DNA of 61,509 bases from the NCBI RefSeq assembly GCF_018119395.1, contig NZ_JAGPWD010000034.1, positions 1 to 61,509 on the forward strand, given 5' to 3'. Source of the stretch: Massilia sp. ZL223 (lineage in GTDB: Bacteria > Pseudomonadota > Gammaproteobacteria > Burkholderiales > Burkholderiaceae_D). Below the pieces are notes generated by a model. That model did not search any database. It saw nothing but the letters and a program-made list of their open reading frames with translations, and was not told the DNA's origin. Below are positions 19,703-29,253 of the stretch, piece by piece. How positions within the stretch are numbered: the stretch's first letter is position 1; every line of letters begins with the position of its first letter. The position numbers were made by a program, and so were the translations under genes.

Positions 19703-21382
19703 ATGCACCCAAGCCTGAGCTATGTCCACGGAGCGCACGATGTTCCCCTCATCGGGGAGACCATCGGTCCCTTCCTGGCGCGCATCGCCGCGCGCTACCC
19801 CGACAACGAAGCGCTGGTGGTGCCGCACCAGGACGTGCGCTGGACCTATGCCCAGTTCGACGAGCGGGTGACGGCGCTGGCGGCCGGACTGCTGGCCCTG
19901 GGGCTGCAGCCCGGCGACCGGGTCGGCATCTGGTCGCCCAACTGCGCCGAATGGGTGCTGGTCCAGTTCGCCACCGCGCGCGCCGGCCTGGTCCTGGTGA
20001 ACATCAACCCCGCCTACCGCCGCGCCGAACTCGAATACGTCCTGGGCAAGGTCCAGTGCGCCTGCCTGATCCTGGCGCCGGCCTTCAAGACCAGCGACTA
20101 TCTCGCGATACTGCAGGACGTCGTGCCCGAGATCCGCGCCAGCGCGCCGGGCCGGCTGCATGCCGTCCGCCTGCCCCAGCTGCGCCATGTGATCCGCCTG
20201 GGCAGCGGCCAGACCCCGGGCATGCGCGGCTTCGACACCCTGCTCGCGCCCCCGAGCGCCGGGCAGCGCGCGCACCTGGCCGCGATCGAGACGGGGCTGC
20301 AGTTCGACGAGCCCGTCAACATCCAGTTCACCTCGGGCACCACCGGCGCGCCCAAGGGCGCCACCCTGACCCACCACAACATCCTGAACAACGGCTTCTT
20401 CGTGGGCGAGGCGATGAAGCTCGGCAGTCAGGACCGGCTGTGCATCCCGGTCCCGCTCTACCATTGCTTCGGCATGGTGCTCGGCAACCTGGCCTGCGTG
20501 ACCCACGGCGCCGCCATGGTCTTCCCCGGCGAGAGCTTCGAACCTGGCGCGGTGCTGGCGACCGTGCAGGCCGAACGCTGCACCGGCCTGCACGGCGTGC
20601 CGACCATGTTCATCGCCCTGCTCGACCATCCGGATTTCGCCCGCTACGACCTGTCGACCTTGCGCACCGGCATCATGGCCGGCTCGCCCTGCCCGGCCGA
20701 GGTGATGAGCCGGGTGATCGGCAAGATGCACATGGGCGAGATCACCATCGCCTACGGCATGACCGAAACCTCGCCGGTGAGCTTCCAGAGCTCGGTGGAC
20801 GACCCGGCGCCGCTGCGCGTGTCCACCATCGGCCGCGTGCATCCGCATCTGGAAGTCAAGATCGTGGACGCCGACGGCAGGATCGTCCCGCGCGGCGTCA
20901 AGGGCGAACTGCTGACCCGCGGCTATTCCGTCATGCTCGGCTACTGGGACGACGAGGAAAAGACCCGCGAGACCATCGACGCCGCCGGATGGCTGCACAC
21001 CGGCGACCTGGCCGTGATCGACGAACAGGGCTTCGCGGCCATCGTCGGGCGCGCCAAGGACATGGTGATCCGCGGCGGCGAGAACATCTATCCGCGCGAG
21101 GTCGAGGAATTCCTGTACCGCCACCCCAAGGTGCTGGACGTGCAGTGCGTCGGCGTGCCCGACCCGAAGTACGGCGAGGAGCTGTGCGCCTGCATCGTCC
21201 TGCGTCCCGGCATGCAGGCGGACGCCGAGGAGATCCGCCAGTTCTGCCAGGGGCAGATCGCCCACTACAAGATTCCGCGCTATATCCGCTTCGTCGAGGG
21301 CTTCCCGATGACGGTGACCGGCAAGATCCAGAAGTACCTGCTGCGCGAACAGGCGAGCACGGACCTGGGCCTGGCCGGCTGA
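19703..21382 (+). CDS. AMP-dependent acyl-CoA synthetase (fatty acid-CoA ligase family)
   Basis: A 559-residue ANL-superfamily enzyme that activates a carboxylic acid as acyl-AMP and transfers it to CoA. Visible motifs are the P-loop TSGTTGAPKG (210-219), YGMTETSP (A5), TGDLAVID (A7), RGGENIYPREVEEFL (A8) and TVTGKIQKYLLRE with the catalytic C-terminal Lys (A10). The sequence resembles medium/long-chain acyl-CoA synthetases. ATG 19703 is chosen because GGAGA sits eight bases upstream. It converges on the MFS gene three bases after its stop. Confidence 0.94.
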   Translation: MHPSLSYVHGAHDVPLIGETIGPFLARIAARYPDNEALVVPHQDVRWTYAQFDERVTALAAGLLALGLQPGDRVGIWSPNCAEWVLVQFATARAGLVLVNINPAYRRAELEYVLGKVQCACLILAPAFKTSDYLAILQDVVPEIRASAPGRLHAVRLPQLRHVIRLGSGQTPGMRGFDTLLAPPSAGQRAHLAAIETGLQFDEPVNIQFTSGTTGAPKGATLTHHNILNNGFFVGEAMKLGSQDRLCIPVPLYHCFGMVLGNLACVTHGAAMVFPGESFEPGAVLATVQAERCTGLHGVPTMFIALLDHPDFARYDLSTLRTGIMAGSPCPAEVMSRVIGKMHMGEITIAYGMTETSPVSFQSSVDDPAPLRVSTIGRVHPHLEVKIVDADGRIVPRGVKGELLTRGYSVMLGYWDDEEKTRETIDAAGWLHTGDLAVIDEQGFAAIVGRAKDMVIRGGENIYPREVEEFLYRHPKVLDVQCVGVPDPKYGEELCACIVLRPGMQADAEEIRQFCQGQIAHYKIPRYIRFVEGFPMTVTGKIQKYLLREQASTDLGLAG

Positions 21383-21385
21383 CGC

Positions 21386-22702
21386 TTACTCCAGGGCGCG
21401 CTGGCGCGACTCCACGTCGACATTCAGGATCGCCAGCGCGCCCAGCGCCAGGAAGCCGGCCAGCATGGCCAGCGCGAGGGTGAAATGGGTCGCCATCACC
21501 GGCGCCACGATGGCCGGCGCGAACAGGCCGCCGAAGCGGGCCACGGCGCCCGCCATGCCCATGCCGCTGGCGCGCAGGTCGGTCGGATACACCTCGGGCG
21601 TGAAGGCATACAAGGCGCCCCAGGTCCCCAGCAGCGCAAAGCTCATCAACAGGGTCGCGCCGACCACCACCGCAGTGGTGCCGCCCAGGCTGTAGAACAT
21701 GCAGCCCGCTGCGCTCAGCAGCAGGAAGCCGACCAGGGTCGGCTTCCTCCCCCAGCGCTCCACGCCATAGGCCGACAGGGCAAAGCCGGGCAGTTGCACC
21801 AGCGCCAGCAGGATCAGGAATTCCTGGCCGCGCATGAAGCCGAAGCCCTCGGCACTCAGCTTGACCGGCAGGTAGACGAACACGCCGTAATAGGCGATCG
21901 ATGTCAAGGCCCAGGCCACGAACAGCGACAGGCTGCGCCTTCTCAGCTGGTTCGAAAACAGCGCGGACAGCGGCTGCTTGGGCGCCACCGCCGCATCCAG
22001 CGGGGGAATCGCCACCTCGCGTCCGTTGGCGTTCGCCACCCGCTCCAGCACCGCGCGCGCCTGCTCGGCCTGGCCCCTGCGGTGCAGGTACATCGGCGAC
22101 TCGGGCACGTAGAGGCGCAGCACCACGCCGATCAGGGCCGGCAGGCCGGTGACGAAGAAGATCACGCGCCAGGCATCCGGCCCCCAACGCACCGCGAACA
22201 GGGCCAGCACCGCCAGGGCCACCGTGCCGACTGCCCAGAAGGATTCGAGCAGCACCAGCCAGCGCCCGCGCCGGTCGCTGGGAAGGAATTCCGCCATCAT
22301 GGTGTAATCGACCGGGAGGGTGCCGCCCACCCCGACGCCGGTCAGGAAGCGCAGCGCCAGCAGCCAGCCGAAGTCGGGCGCGAAAGCCGAGGCCACGCCG
22401 AAGCAGGCGTCGACCACCACCGCGGACATCAGCACCGGCCGGCGCCCGATGCGGTCGGCCAGGCGGCCGAAACCAAAGGCGCCGGCCAGCATCCCGACGA
22501 AGAACCACGTACCGGTCTGCAGGGCCTGCGGCACCCCGATCCCGAAGGTCTGGGCGATCGAGGGCGCGCTGAAGCCGATCGACAGCACCTGCATGGCGTC
22601 GGCCATCCAGACCAGGCCGAATATCATGAAGAGGCGGTACTGGAACCGCCCCACGCCGGCTAGCCGTATGCCCTGTTCCACCGTGGCGGATGCGGTCGAC
22701 AT
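21386..22702 (-). CDS. MFS transporter (metabolite:H+ symporter type)
   Basis: A 438-residue carrier with 12 predicted helices. The loop 2-3 signature GRLADRIGRRPVL and the helix 4-5 motif VGVGGTLPVDYTMMAEFLPSDRRGR are typical of the sugar/aromatic acid:H+ symporter branch, as is PESPMYLHRRG after helix 6. ATG 22702 has CGGAGG eight bases upstream and is preferred over GTG 22711. The substrate is unknown; the adjacent acyl-CoA synthetase on the other strand makes an aromatic or organic acid plausible but this is only context. Confidence 0.92.
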   Translation of the reverse strand: MSTASATVEQGIRLAGVGRFQYRLFMIFGLVWMADAMQVLSIGFSAPSIAQTFGIGVPQALQTGTWFFVGMLAGAFGFGRLADRIGRRPVLMSAVVVDACFGVASAFAPDFGWLLALRFLTGVGVGGTLPVDYTMMAEFLPSDRRGRWLVLLESFWAVGTVALAVLALFAVRWGPDAWRVIFFVTGLPALIGVVLRLYVPESPMYLHRRGQAEQARAVLERVANANGREVAIPPLDAAVAPKQPLSALFSNQLRRRSLSLFVAWALTSIAYYGVFVYLPVKLSAEGFGFMRGQEFLILLALVQLPGFALSAYGVERWGRKPTLVGFLLLSAAGCMFYSLGGTTAVVVGATLLMSFALLGTWGALYAFTPEVYPTDLRASGMGMAGAVARFGGLFAPAIVAPVMATHFTLALAMLAGFLALGALAILNVDVESRQRALE

Positions 22703-22762
22703 CGCGTTCACCTCCGTTTTCGCTTTTTCTGTCGGCTAGTTTGCAAGAAAAAGCTGTTGGGA

Positions 22763-22782
22763 ACAGTGCACTCGCGCACTGT
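22763..22782. promoter_or_regulatory. ACAGTGC inverted repeat upstream of the MFS gene
   Basis: ACAGTGC-N6-GCACTGT forms a perfect 7+7 dyad about 60 bases upstream of the MFS start codon, between two minus-strand genes. It could be an operator for the transporter gene or the stem of a weak terminator of the HlyD operon, although no T run follows on the minus strand. Confidence 0.35.
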
Positions 22783-22880
22783 CAAACGCAATCGTCCACC
22801 GCTTGGCTCTCCCTCATGTTTTCGTTGCCCGTTGGATCACACACTAGCCGGCGGCATCTGCTCCAGCCCCTACAGGCCGT

Positions 22881-24251
22881 TCACCCGCCGACATTCCTGA
22901 ACGGATCGAGCGCCAGGTCGATCAGGCGCCGCTCGCGCACCACGATCTCCGCCACCGCCGTCATTCCGTAGCGCAGCGGATAGCTGGTCTCGCCCACTTT
23001 GTAGTGGTCCTGGGACAAGGTAACACGCCCTTCGTACACCGGCTGCTTGCTCTGCGGCGAAGGCCGCGTCGCCGGCGAGATGGACTGCAGCGTGCCCTGG
23101 ACCAGGCCATAGCGCTGGTAGGGAAAGGCATTGAACTTCAGCTGCACCGCCTGGCCTTCGCGCACGAAAGCCCGGTCGTGCTCGGCGATCTCGATCTTGA
23201 GCACCGGCTTCGCATCCTTGGGCGCGATGCCGCCCAGCGGCGCGTTGGCCTGGATCTTGTCGCCGGGCTGGGTCGAGGTCACTTCGGTGATCACGCCGTC
23301 GACCGGTGCGACGATGCGCAGGAAGTTTTCCTTGTCGATGTTCTCGAACTTGATGCGCGCCGCGGCCTCGGCCACCAGGCGCGCCGTCTGGACCTGCAGG
23401 CGCAGCTTGTCCTCGGCGTTGGCGACTTCCCGGTCGGCCGCCTCGGACTGCAGGCGCAGCCGGGTCAGCTCCTGCTCGCCGGTCTCGAGTTCCGACCTGG
23501 CCTGGCTCGATTCCAGGCGCTGGCGTGCGCTGAGCTCCGCGATGCGCGCCTGGGCCACGCGCATGGCGTTCTCGGCCGCCAGCTGCGCGTTCTTCTTGCT
23601 TTCGACCTGCAGTTGCGACACGCCGCCCCCGCCGGGCAAGGCGAACAGGCGCGCGTACTTGTCGGCCTCGTCCTTTGCCGCGTCGCGGGCGCGGCGGGCG
23701 TCCTCGAAGTTGGTGCGGGCTTCCTGCAGCTGCGCCTGCTGGCTTTGCGACAGGCTGCTGCTGCCCTCGCCAGTGCGGCGCTCGAGCTGGCGCGCTTCGA
23801 CCCCGACCGCCTCCTTGAGCGCTGCGGCGCGCCTTTCCATCAGCGCCTTCTTCTCGGGGAACTCCTGCCATTCGCGTTCCGCATCCTCGAGCTTCAGGCG
23901 CGCCTCGAGTGCATTCCTGGCCGCCTCGATCGCGCCCCGGGCGTAGATGCGCGCCACCACGTCGCCCTTGTTCACCGGCTGGCCCTCGGCGATGTAGATG
24001 TTGCTCAGCTCGCCGTCGATGGGCGCATACAGGCGCCGCACCTCCGAGGCAGGCACCAGTGTCCCGTTCGCCGTCACCAGGACGTCGGCATGGCCGAAGA
24101 AGGACCACAGCAGCGCCGCCAGCACCAGCCCGACCATGGTGTAGACCAGGGCCTGGCTGTAGCGCCAGGGATCGGCGGTCAGGATGGAGATCCCCTCGGC
24201 GCTGTGGTCCTCGAGCGCCTCGGTCAACGGGGTCAGGGTTTGCGCTTTCAT
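22881..24251 (-). CDS. HlyD-family adaptor of a type I secretion system
   Basis: A 456-residue membrane fusion protein: cytoplasmic N-terminus, one membrane helix (ALVYTMVGLVLAALLWSFFG, about 35-54), first lipoyl half (LYAPIDGELSNIYIAEGQPVNKG), a long Gln/Ala/Glu-rich coiled-coil hairpin of about 180 residues, second lipoyl half (IVAPVDGVITEVTSTQPGDKI) and a beta-barrel ending in YEGRVTLSQDHY...LRYGMTAVAEIVV. This layout is that of adaptors of ABC exporters with peptidase domains. Its ATG at 24251 overlaps the stop of the FHA gene by four bases. No ABC transporter gene is in this operon; the nearest suitable partner is the C39 transporter at 41.5-44.5 kb. Confidence 0.92.
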   Translation of the reverse strand: MKAQTLTPLTEALEDHSAEGISILTADPWRYSQALVYTMVGLVLAALLWSFFGHADVLVTANGTLVPASEVRRLYAPIDGELSNIYIAEGQPVNKGDVVARIYARGAIEAARNALEARLKLEDAEREWQEFPEKKALMERRAAALKEAVGVEARQLERRTGEGSSSLSQSQQAQLQEARTNFEDARRARDAAKDEADKYARLFALPGGGGVSQLQVESKKNAQLAAENAMRVAQARIAELSARQRLESSQARSELETGEQELTRLRLQSEAADREVANAEDKLRLQVQTARLVAEAAARIKFENIDKENFLRIVAPVDGVITEVTSTQPGDKIQANAPLGGIAPKDAKPVLKIEIAEHDRAFVREGQAVQLKFNAFPYQRYGLVQGTLQSISPATRPSPQSKQPVYEGRVTLSQDHYKVGETSYPLRYGMTAVAEIVVRERRLIDLALDPFRNVGG

Positions 24252-25810
24252 GACTGGCCTCGCACCAGGGCCAGCCTGCGCAGCTCGCTGAGCGCATCGG
24301 CGTAGGCGTCGCGGTAGGCGGGCACGTGGGCGGAAATGGTCGCGAAGGCGCGCTGGTGGGCCTCGTTCTGCTCTTCCCATTGCTTGAGCACCCGTTCGAC
24401 CCCGGCGCGGTCGGCCGCATCGCGCACCGGCGCCTGGGCGCCGCCCCTGGCGGCAACGAAGGACTTCAGCTGCACGATCCAGTCCAGCTCGGCCAGCAAA
24501 GTTGCGAGCTCGGGATTATCGCGGGCCTGGCGCCGCATCGCGTCGACCTGGCTGGCCGCGCGCCGGTACTGTCCCGCGCGCAGCGACGCCATCCAGTCCG
24601 GCAGTCCCGCCTTGAGCACGGCTTCCGTGCCGAGGGCCGCCAGCCGGGCGTTGCCGCGGTCGCGGGCCAGGGCCTGGCTGGCGACCGCCGCCGCCTGCGC
24701 ATAGGCGCCGTCGGCCAGCAAGCCCTCGACCTCGCCCTCCGGCCCCTCGAGCGCGAACAGCGCCCAGCCCAGCACCATGATCATCGCGGCCGCAGCCAGG
24801 CTCCAGGTCCGTACCCGGTGCAGGTCGAGCTTGCGCTTGCCGCCGAAGGCCTTGTACAGTCCCGTCACCATGAGCGCGAACTTGCTGCCCGGCCCCGGCT
24901 CGTCCTCCATCTGCGCCGGCGGCGCGGACGCCTGCGGTGTGTCGTCCTGTCCAGGCCCAGCATCGACGCAGAAGATCTCCAGGAAGGAATCGGCGGCCGC
25001 GACGAAGGTGGTCTTGTCGGCATCGCTGGCGGCCGCAGCCGCGCCGGCCAGCGCGCCGATGCGCGTCAGGGTGGGGTCGGGCTCGGCCGCCCTTTGCACC
25101 TCCACCCGGTAGACGAAATGCCGGCCGCCGAAGGCCAGCACGTCGCCGTCATGCAGCGCGACCGCATGCTCCTGCAGCCGCACGCCGTTGACGAAGCTGC
25201 CATTGGTGCTGCCCAGGTCTTCGAGGTAGAGCTCCCCGCCCTTGAGGAACACGTGCGCATGGCGCCGCGACAGGTAGTTGAGCTGGGCCGGGCTGCTGTC
25301 GCGGTAGCGCGCGAAGCTGTCGTCGGCCTTGCTGATCAGGAAGGGAAACTCGGTGACGACGATCGGCTGGACGTCCGCGCCGGCGTTCTCCGGCCACAGC
25401 GTCAGGCTGGACGGGCGCGACAGCCCGGCCGGCCGCGCGGCCTGTTCCAGGCGCACCCGGTAGCTGAGCGTCTTGCCGAAGCCCACCAGGTCGCCGTTGT
25501 GCAGGGGCGCGATCGCCTGCTTGACGGCGACGCCGTTGACCGTCGTGCCGTTCTTGCTGCCCAGGTCCGCCAGGTACACGGCGCCGTGCTCGCAGAAGAT
25601 GCGCGCATGGCGGCGCGACAGGTCGCCGGCGAGCCCGGCGGGATAGTTGTCGAAAGGCGCTTCGGTGCGGCCGATGGCGAACAGGCTGTCGGGGATGCGG
25701 ATCGGTTCCAGTTCGGGATGCGAGACCGGCTCGAGCACGATCATCGACGCCGTGCCGGCCGCGCTGTCCGGCCCGGTGCGCGGAGGCGCCGCCATCATTT
25801 CGGCAGCCAT
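24248..25810 (-). CDS. Double-FHA single-pass membrane protein
   Basis: A 520-residue protein. Two FHA domains occupy about residues 25-120 (GDLSRRHARIF, LGSKNGTTVNG) and 140-240 (NYLSRRHAHVF, LGSTNGSFVNG); both keep the phospho-Thr-binding SRRHA and N-G core. A membrane helix (WSLAAAAMIMVLGWALFAL) lies near residue 340, followed by a helical C-terminal part with TPR-like repeats that would face the periplasm. FHA domains read phospho-Thr marks, so the protein may link the Ser/Thr kinase encoded at 31.5 kb to the secretion apparatus. It is sandwiched between the adaptor and outer-membrane channel genes. Confidence 0.9.
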   Translation of the reverse strand: MAAEMMAAPPRTGPDSAAGTASMIVLEPVSHPELEPIRIPDSLFAIGRTEAPFDNYPAGLAGDLSRRHARIFCEHGAVYLADLGSKNGTTVNGVAVKQAIAPLHNGDLVGFGKTLSYRVRLEQAARPAGLSRPSSLTLWPENAGADVQPIVVTEFPFLISKADDSFARYRDSSPAQLNYLSRRHAHVFLKGGELYLEDLGSTNGSFVNGVRLQEHAVALHDGDVLAFGGRHFVYRVEVQRAAEPDPTLTRIGALAGAAAAASDADKTTFVAAADSFLEIFCVDAGPGQDDTPQASAPPAQMEDEPGPGSKFALMVTGLYKAFGGKRKLDLHRVRTWSLAAAAMIMVLGWALFALEGPEGEVEGLLADGAYAQAAAVASQALARDRGNARLAALGTEAVLKAGLPDWMASLRAGQYRRAASQVDAMRRQARDNPELATLLAELDWIVQLKSFVAARGGAQAPVRDAADRAGVERVLKQWEEQNEAHQRAFATISAHVPAYRDAYADALSELRRLALVRGQS

Positions 25811-25837
25811 GATACGGCGCTCCCCAGGGCTCCGCCC

Positions 25838-27256
25838 TCAATTGCGCGCGGCATTGCGCACCTCCACGGCCGGCCAGCCCCCGCCCAGGGCCTTGTACAA
25901 GGTCACGGTGTCGGACAGGATCTGCTGGTGGTTGGCCAGCAGCGCCAGCTGCGCGGACAGCAGGCTGCGCTGGGCCTCGAACACTTCCAGCTGCGACACC
26001 ATGCCCTCCTTGAGCTGGGCCTCCACCTGGGTGGCGACCGTGGCCAGCTGCTCGGACTGCGCCTGCAGCTCGACCCGCTGGCGGCGGTGGGCGTCCAGGT
26101 TGACCAGCGCGTTCTCGACTTCCTCGAACGCGCCCATCACCACGCGCCGGTACTGCTGCTCGGCCACCTCGGTGCGCGCTTCGCTGGTCTTGATGCGCGC
26201 CTTCACGCTCGGGTCGAAGATCGGGAAGTTGATACTCGGGAGCAGGCCGAAGGTGAAGGACTTGAGCAGGGAGCCGAGCGCGAAGCTGGAGGTCCCGCCG
26301 CGTCCCGTCAGGCTGATCGACGGCAGCTGGGCCAGCTTGGACTGCCCCACCAGGTCGTAGGCCACCAGCACCCGGTACTCCGCGGCGACCACGTCCGGCC
26401 TGCGCTTGAGGAGCTCGGAGGGCAGCCCTTCCGGCACCGTGGGCAGCTGCACGCGCTGCTGGAGGGAACCGGGCGGCACCTGGAGGTCGCCGGCCGGCGT
26501 GCCGAGCAGGGTCGCGAGCGCATTCGCGGCCAGCGCCCGCAAGCGCTGCAGTTCGATCAAGTCCTTGCTCATGCGGTTGATTTCGGCGCGCTGCTGCATC
26601 ACCCGGGTCTGCGGCACCAGGCCCTGCTGCATCATTGCCTCGTAGGCGGCCAGGATATCCCGGTTCTTTTGCAGGGTCTTGTCCTGCTGGGCGACCATCT
26701 CGTCGAATTGCATGATCTGGAAGTACGTGGTCGACACGTCCGACACCAGGCTCAGGTAACCGGCGCGCCAGTCGGCCTCGGTAGCCTTGAATTCGGCGGT
26801 CTGGGCTTCCACGCCCTTGGCCACCTTGCCCCAGACGTCGATTTCCCAGTTGACCTGGGTGCCGAGATTGAACTGCTTGGTGAATTTCTGGCCGGTGCTC
26901 TTCTCGAAGCTGGCGCCCGCGCCGGCATCCAGGGTCGGCAAGGCTCCGGCGCGCGCCTCGTCGAGTTCCGCGCCCGCCACCCGGATGCGGGCAGCCAGGA
27001 TCTTGAGGTCGAAGTTGGCGCCCAGGGCGCGCTCGACCAGCTGGTCCAGGTAGGGATCGCGGAATTGCCGCCACCAGTCCGGCGCGATCATCTCGCTGGG
27101 CGCGACCGGCAAGCCCTGCTGGCTCGACCAGGCCGTCTTGGCCGGGGTCTCGGGCCGCTGGTAAGGCTTCATGCTGACATCGGCGCAGCCGCACAGCAGC
27201 GCCAGCATGGCGCCGGCCAGGGCCTGTCTCTTGAACCTGCTCGATGTCGGTCTCAT
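25838..27256 (-). CDS. Outer-membrane efflux lipoprotein, TolC/NodT family
   Basis: A 472-residue channel protein with a lipoprotein signal peptide (ALAGAMLALLCGC, lipidation Cys at about residue 24) and two homologous outer membrane efflux repeats, each with the long helices and the ANFDLKILAARIRVAGAELDEARAG-like start, PTLDAGA and PSISLTG motifs. It would form the outer-membrane exit duct with the HlyD protein encoded two genes downstream. GAGGGGG lies before the ATG. Confidence 0.94.
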   Translation of the reverse strand: MRPTSSRFKRQALAGAMLALLCGCADVSMKPYQRPETPAKTAWSSQQGLPVAPSEMIAPDWWRQFRDPYLDQLVERALGANFDLKILAARIRVAGAELDEARAGALPTLDAGAGASFEKSTGQKFTKQFNLGTQVNWEIDVWGKVAKGVEAQTAEFKATEADWRAGYLSLVSDVSTTYFQIMQFDEMVAQQDKTLQKNRDILAAYEAMMQQGLVPQTRVMQQRAEINRMSKDLIELQRLRALAANALATLLGTPAGDLQVPPGSLQQRVQLPTVPEGLPSELLKRRPDVVAAEYRVLVAYDLVGQSKLAQLPSISLTGRGGTSSFALGSLLKSFTFGLLPSINFPIFDPSVKARIKTSEARTEVAEQQYRRVVMGAFEEVENALVNLDAHRRQRVELQAQSEQLATVATQVEAQLKEGMVSQLEVFEAQRSLLSAQLALLANHQQILSDTVTLYKALGGGWPAVEVRNAARN

Positions 27257-27265
27257 GGAGCCCCC

Positions 27266-29221
27266 TCATGTGTTGGCGCGCAGCTCGCCGCCTTTTTCCC
27301 AAGCCTTCGAATCGACGAACACCCTGAACAGCCGTTCGTCCAGGTGGCCGGCGCGGCACTCCTCGGCGATCAGGTCGAGCGCCCGTTCGGGCGGCACCGC
27401 CTGCTTGTAGGGACGGTCGCGCGCGGTCAGCGCGTCGTAGATGTCGCTGATGGTGAGGATGCGGGTCTGCAGGCTGATCTGCCCGTCCCGCAAGCCCATC
27501 GGATAGCCGGAGCCGTCCAGCTTTTCGTGGTGGCCGTGGGCGATCGCGGGTACCCCGGCCAGCTCGCGGGTCCAGGGAATCAGGATCAGGAAAGAATACG
27601 AATCGGCCACGTGGGCCTCGATCTGGCGGCGTTCGTCCGGCGTCAGGCAGCCCTTGCCGATGTTGAGGGCGCTGAATTCCTCGTCGTTCAGCAGCCGGAA
27701 CCCTGGATCGTCGGCGCCGGTGCAGGCGTGGCAGCGGATCGCGTCGAGTTCGGCGGGCGGCTCGGTGTGCGAGACCGAGGGCTCGTTGGCGCGCACGATC
27801 AGCTCCAGGAAGCCGTCCAGGCGCGCGCCCTCGGCCAGCAGCTCGGCCTCGATGCGCTCGCGCTCGCGGCGGAACTCCGTCATGCTGAGCTCGCCATGCA
27901 GGTGGCGTTCCGCCAGGCTGCGCCAGGCATGGCGCTCGAGGCAGGCGCGCGCGTAGCGGAAGCGTTCCTCCAGCAGGCGCATGTCGGCATGGTGCAGCTT
28001 CTTTTCCTTGCGCAGCACGTGCTCGCGCACCCCGACCTTGCCGAAATCGTGCAGCAGCGCTGCGTAGCGGATCTCGCGCAGCTGGGCCGGCGTGAAGGCG
28101 GCGGCGCGCAGGCTGGCGTCGCCGGCATGCTCCATCGCCAGCGCCAGCGCTTCGGCGTAGCCCGCCACGCGGAAGGAGTGGCCTGCGGTGACGGGATCGC
28201 GCTCCTCGATCGCCTGCACCGACGCGCATACGAAGCCGTCGAGCAAGCCCTTGATGTCCGAATACAACTGGAAATTCTTCAGCGCCACGGCCGTTTCGGC
28301 GCACACGCCGCTCAGGATCTCGAGGTCGGCCTCCTGGAAAGCGTAGGGGTCGGACGAAGTATCGACCTGGAGCAGGCCCAGCACCTCGTCGCCGATGATC
28401 AGCGGGACGCACATGACGCTCAGGATCGCCTGGGCCACGATCGACTCGTGGGAACCGAAGTGGCGGTCGGCCAGCGTATCGACCGACAGGATGGCGCGCT
28501 TGCGCACCAGGACTTCGTCGACGATGGTGTGGGAGATCCGCAGCTGGGCGGGGTCTTCCACCGTGCCGCCGCGACGCCTTGCGGCAACGGGGCGCGGCGG
28601 ATCGCGCTCTGTTCCACGCAGCATGATGAAGGCGCGCTCGGCCAGCGGAAACAGGTCGAAGATCAGATTCATGATCTTGTCGATCAGGGTTTCCTGGTCG
28701 GTGACGGCGCCGAGCGCGATGCTCACCTGGGCCATCGCGTGCAGGCGGTGCACGGTGTTCTCCAGTTCGCTGCGCCCGGCATTGCGGGTGTCCACCACGG
28801 GCGCGAAGCGGGTGGCGTCGACCGACCGGGTGATGACGGTCGGCGCGCTGCCGCGTTCGGGCAGCATCAGCGAATGGAACACCAGCTGGGCCGAGGCCAG
28901 CGCCAGCTCTTCGCCGTCGCGCAGCGCATGCCAGTTGCCCGGCGGGAGGCGCTCGCCCGACACGAAGGTGCCATTGCGCGAGTGCAGGTCCTCGATGAAA
29001 TAATTCGCGCCGCGGCGCCGGATGCGGGCATGGCGGCGGCTGATGGTTTGCTCCGGAATGCAGATATTCTTGTCGTTCGCCAGCGCGTCCTGCGGGCCGC
29101 GGCCGATCACCGCTTCGTCATGCAGCGGAAACACGGCCGGCTTGCCCGATTCCGTCCCCAGCCATTCGATGTAGGCGCTGACGGGTCCGGCGGCGGCGGA
29201 GAATGTTGCATTCGGTTCCAT
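27266..29221 (-). CDS. FHA-GAF-HD-GYP domain protein
   Basis: A 651-residue soluble protein. An FHA domain at the N-terminus (SRRHARIR, LHSRNGTFVSGE), a GAF domain in the middle (VMCVPLIIGDEVLGLLQVD) and a C-terminal HD-GYP phosphodiesterase domain (LLHDFGKVGV with HD, then HHEKLDGSGYP) are all clear. HD-GYP domains hydrolyse c-di-GMP. About 150 residues including a HxC pair (DAIRCHACTG) are inserted between the HD and GYP motifs, more than usual. ATG 29221 is preferred because AGGGGAG sits seven bases upstream; GTG 29257 would overlap the preceding gene. It heads the secretion operon and suggests c-di-GMP and phospho-Thr inputs. Confidence 0.92.
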   Translation of the reverse strand: MEPNATFSAAAGPVSAYIEWLGTESGKPAVFPLHDEAVIGRGPQDALANDKNICIPEQTISRRHARIRRRGANYFIEDLHSRNGTFVSGERLPPGNWHALRDGEELALASAQLVFHSLMLPERGSAPTVITRSVDATRFAPVVDTRNAGRSELENTVHRLHAMAQVSIALGAVTDQETLIDKIMNLIFDLFPLAERAFIMLRGTERDPPRPVAARRRGGTVEDPAQLRISHTIVDEVLVRKRAILSVDTLADRHFGSHESIVAQAILSVMCVPLIIGDEVLGLLQVDTSSDPYAFQEADLEILSGVCAETAVALKNFQLYSDIKGLLDGFVCASVQAIEERDPVTAGHSFRVAGYAEALALAMEHAGDASLRAAAFTPAQLREIRYAALLHDFGKVGVREHVLRKEKKLHHADMRLLEERFRYARACLERHAWRSLAERHLHGELSMTEFRRERERIEAELLAEGARLDGFLELIVRANEPSVSHTEPPAELDAIRCHACTGADDPGFRLLNDEEFSALNIGKGCLTPDERRQIEAHVADSYSFLILIPWTRELAGVPAIAHGHHEKLDGSGYPMGLRDGQISLQTRILTISDIYDALTARDRPYKQAVPPERALDLIAEECRAGHLDERLFRVFVDSKAWEKGGELRANT

Positions 29222-29253
29222 GGGTTGACTCCCCTGCGCGCCCGGACATCCGC

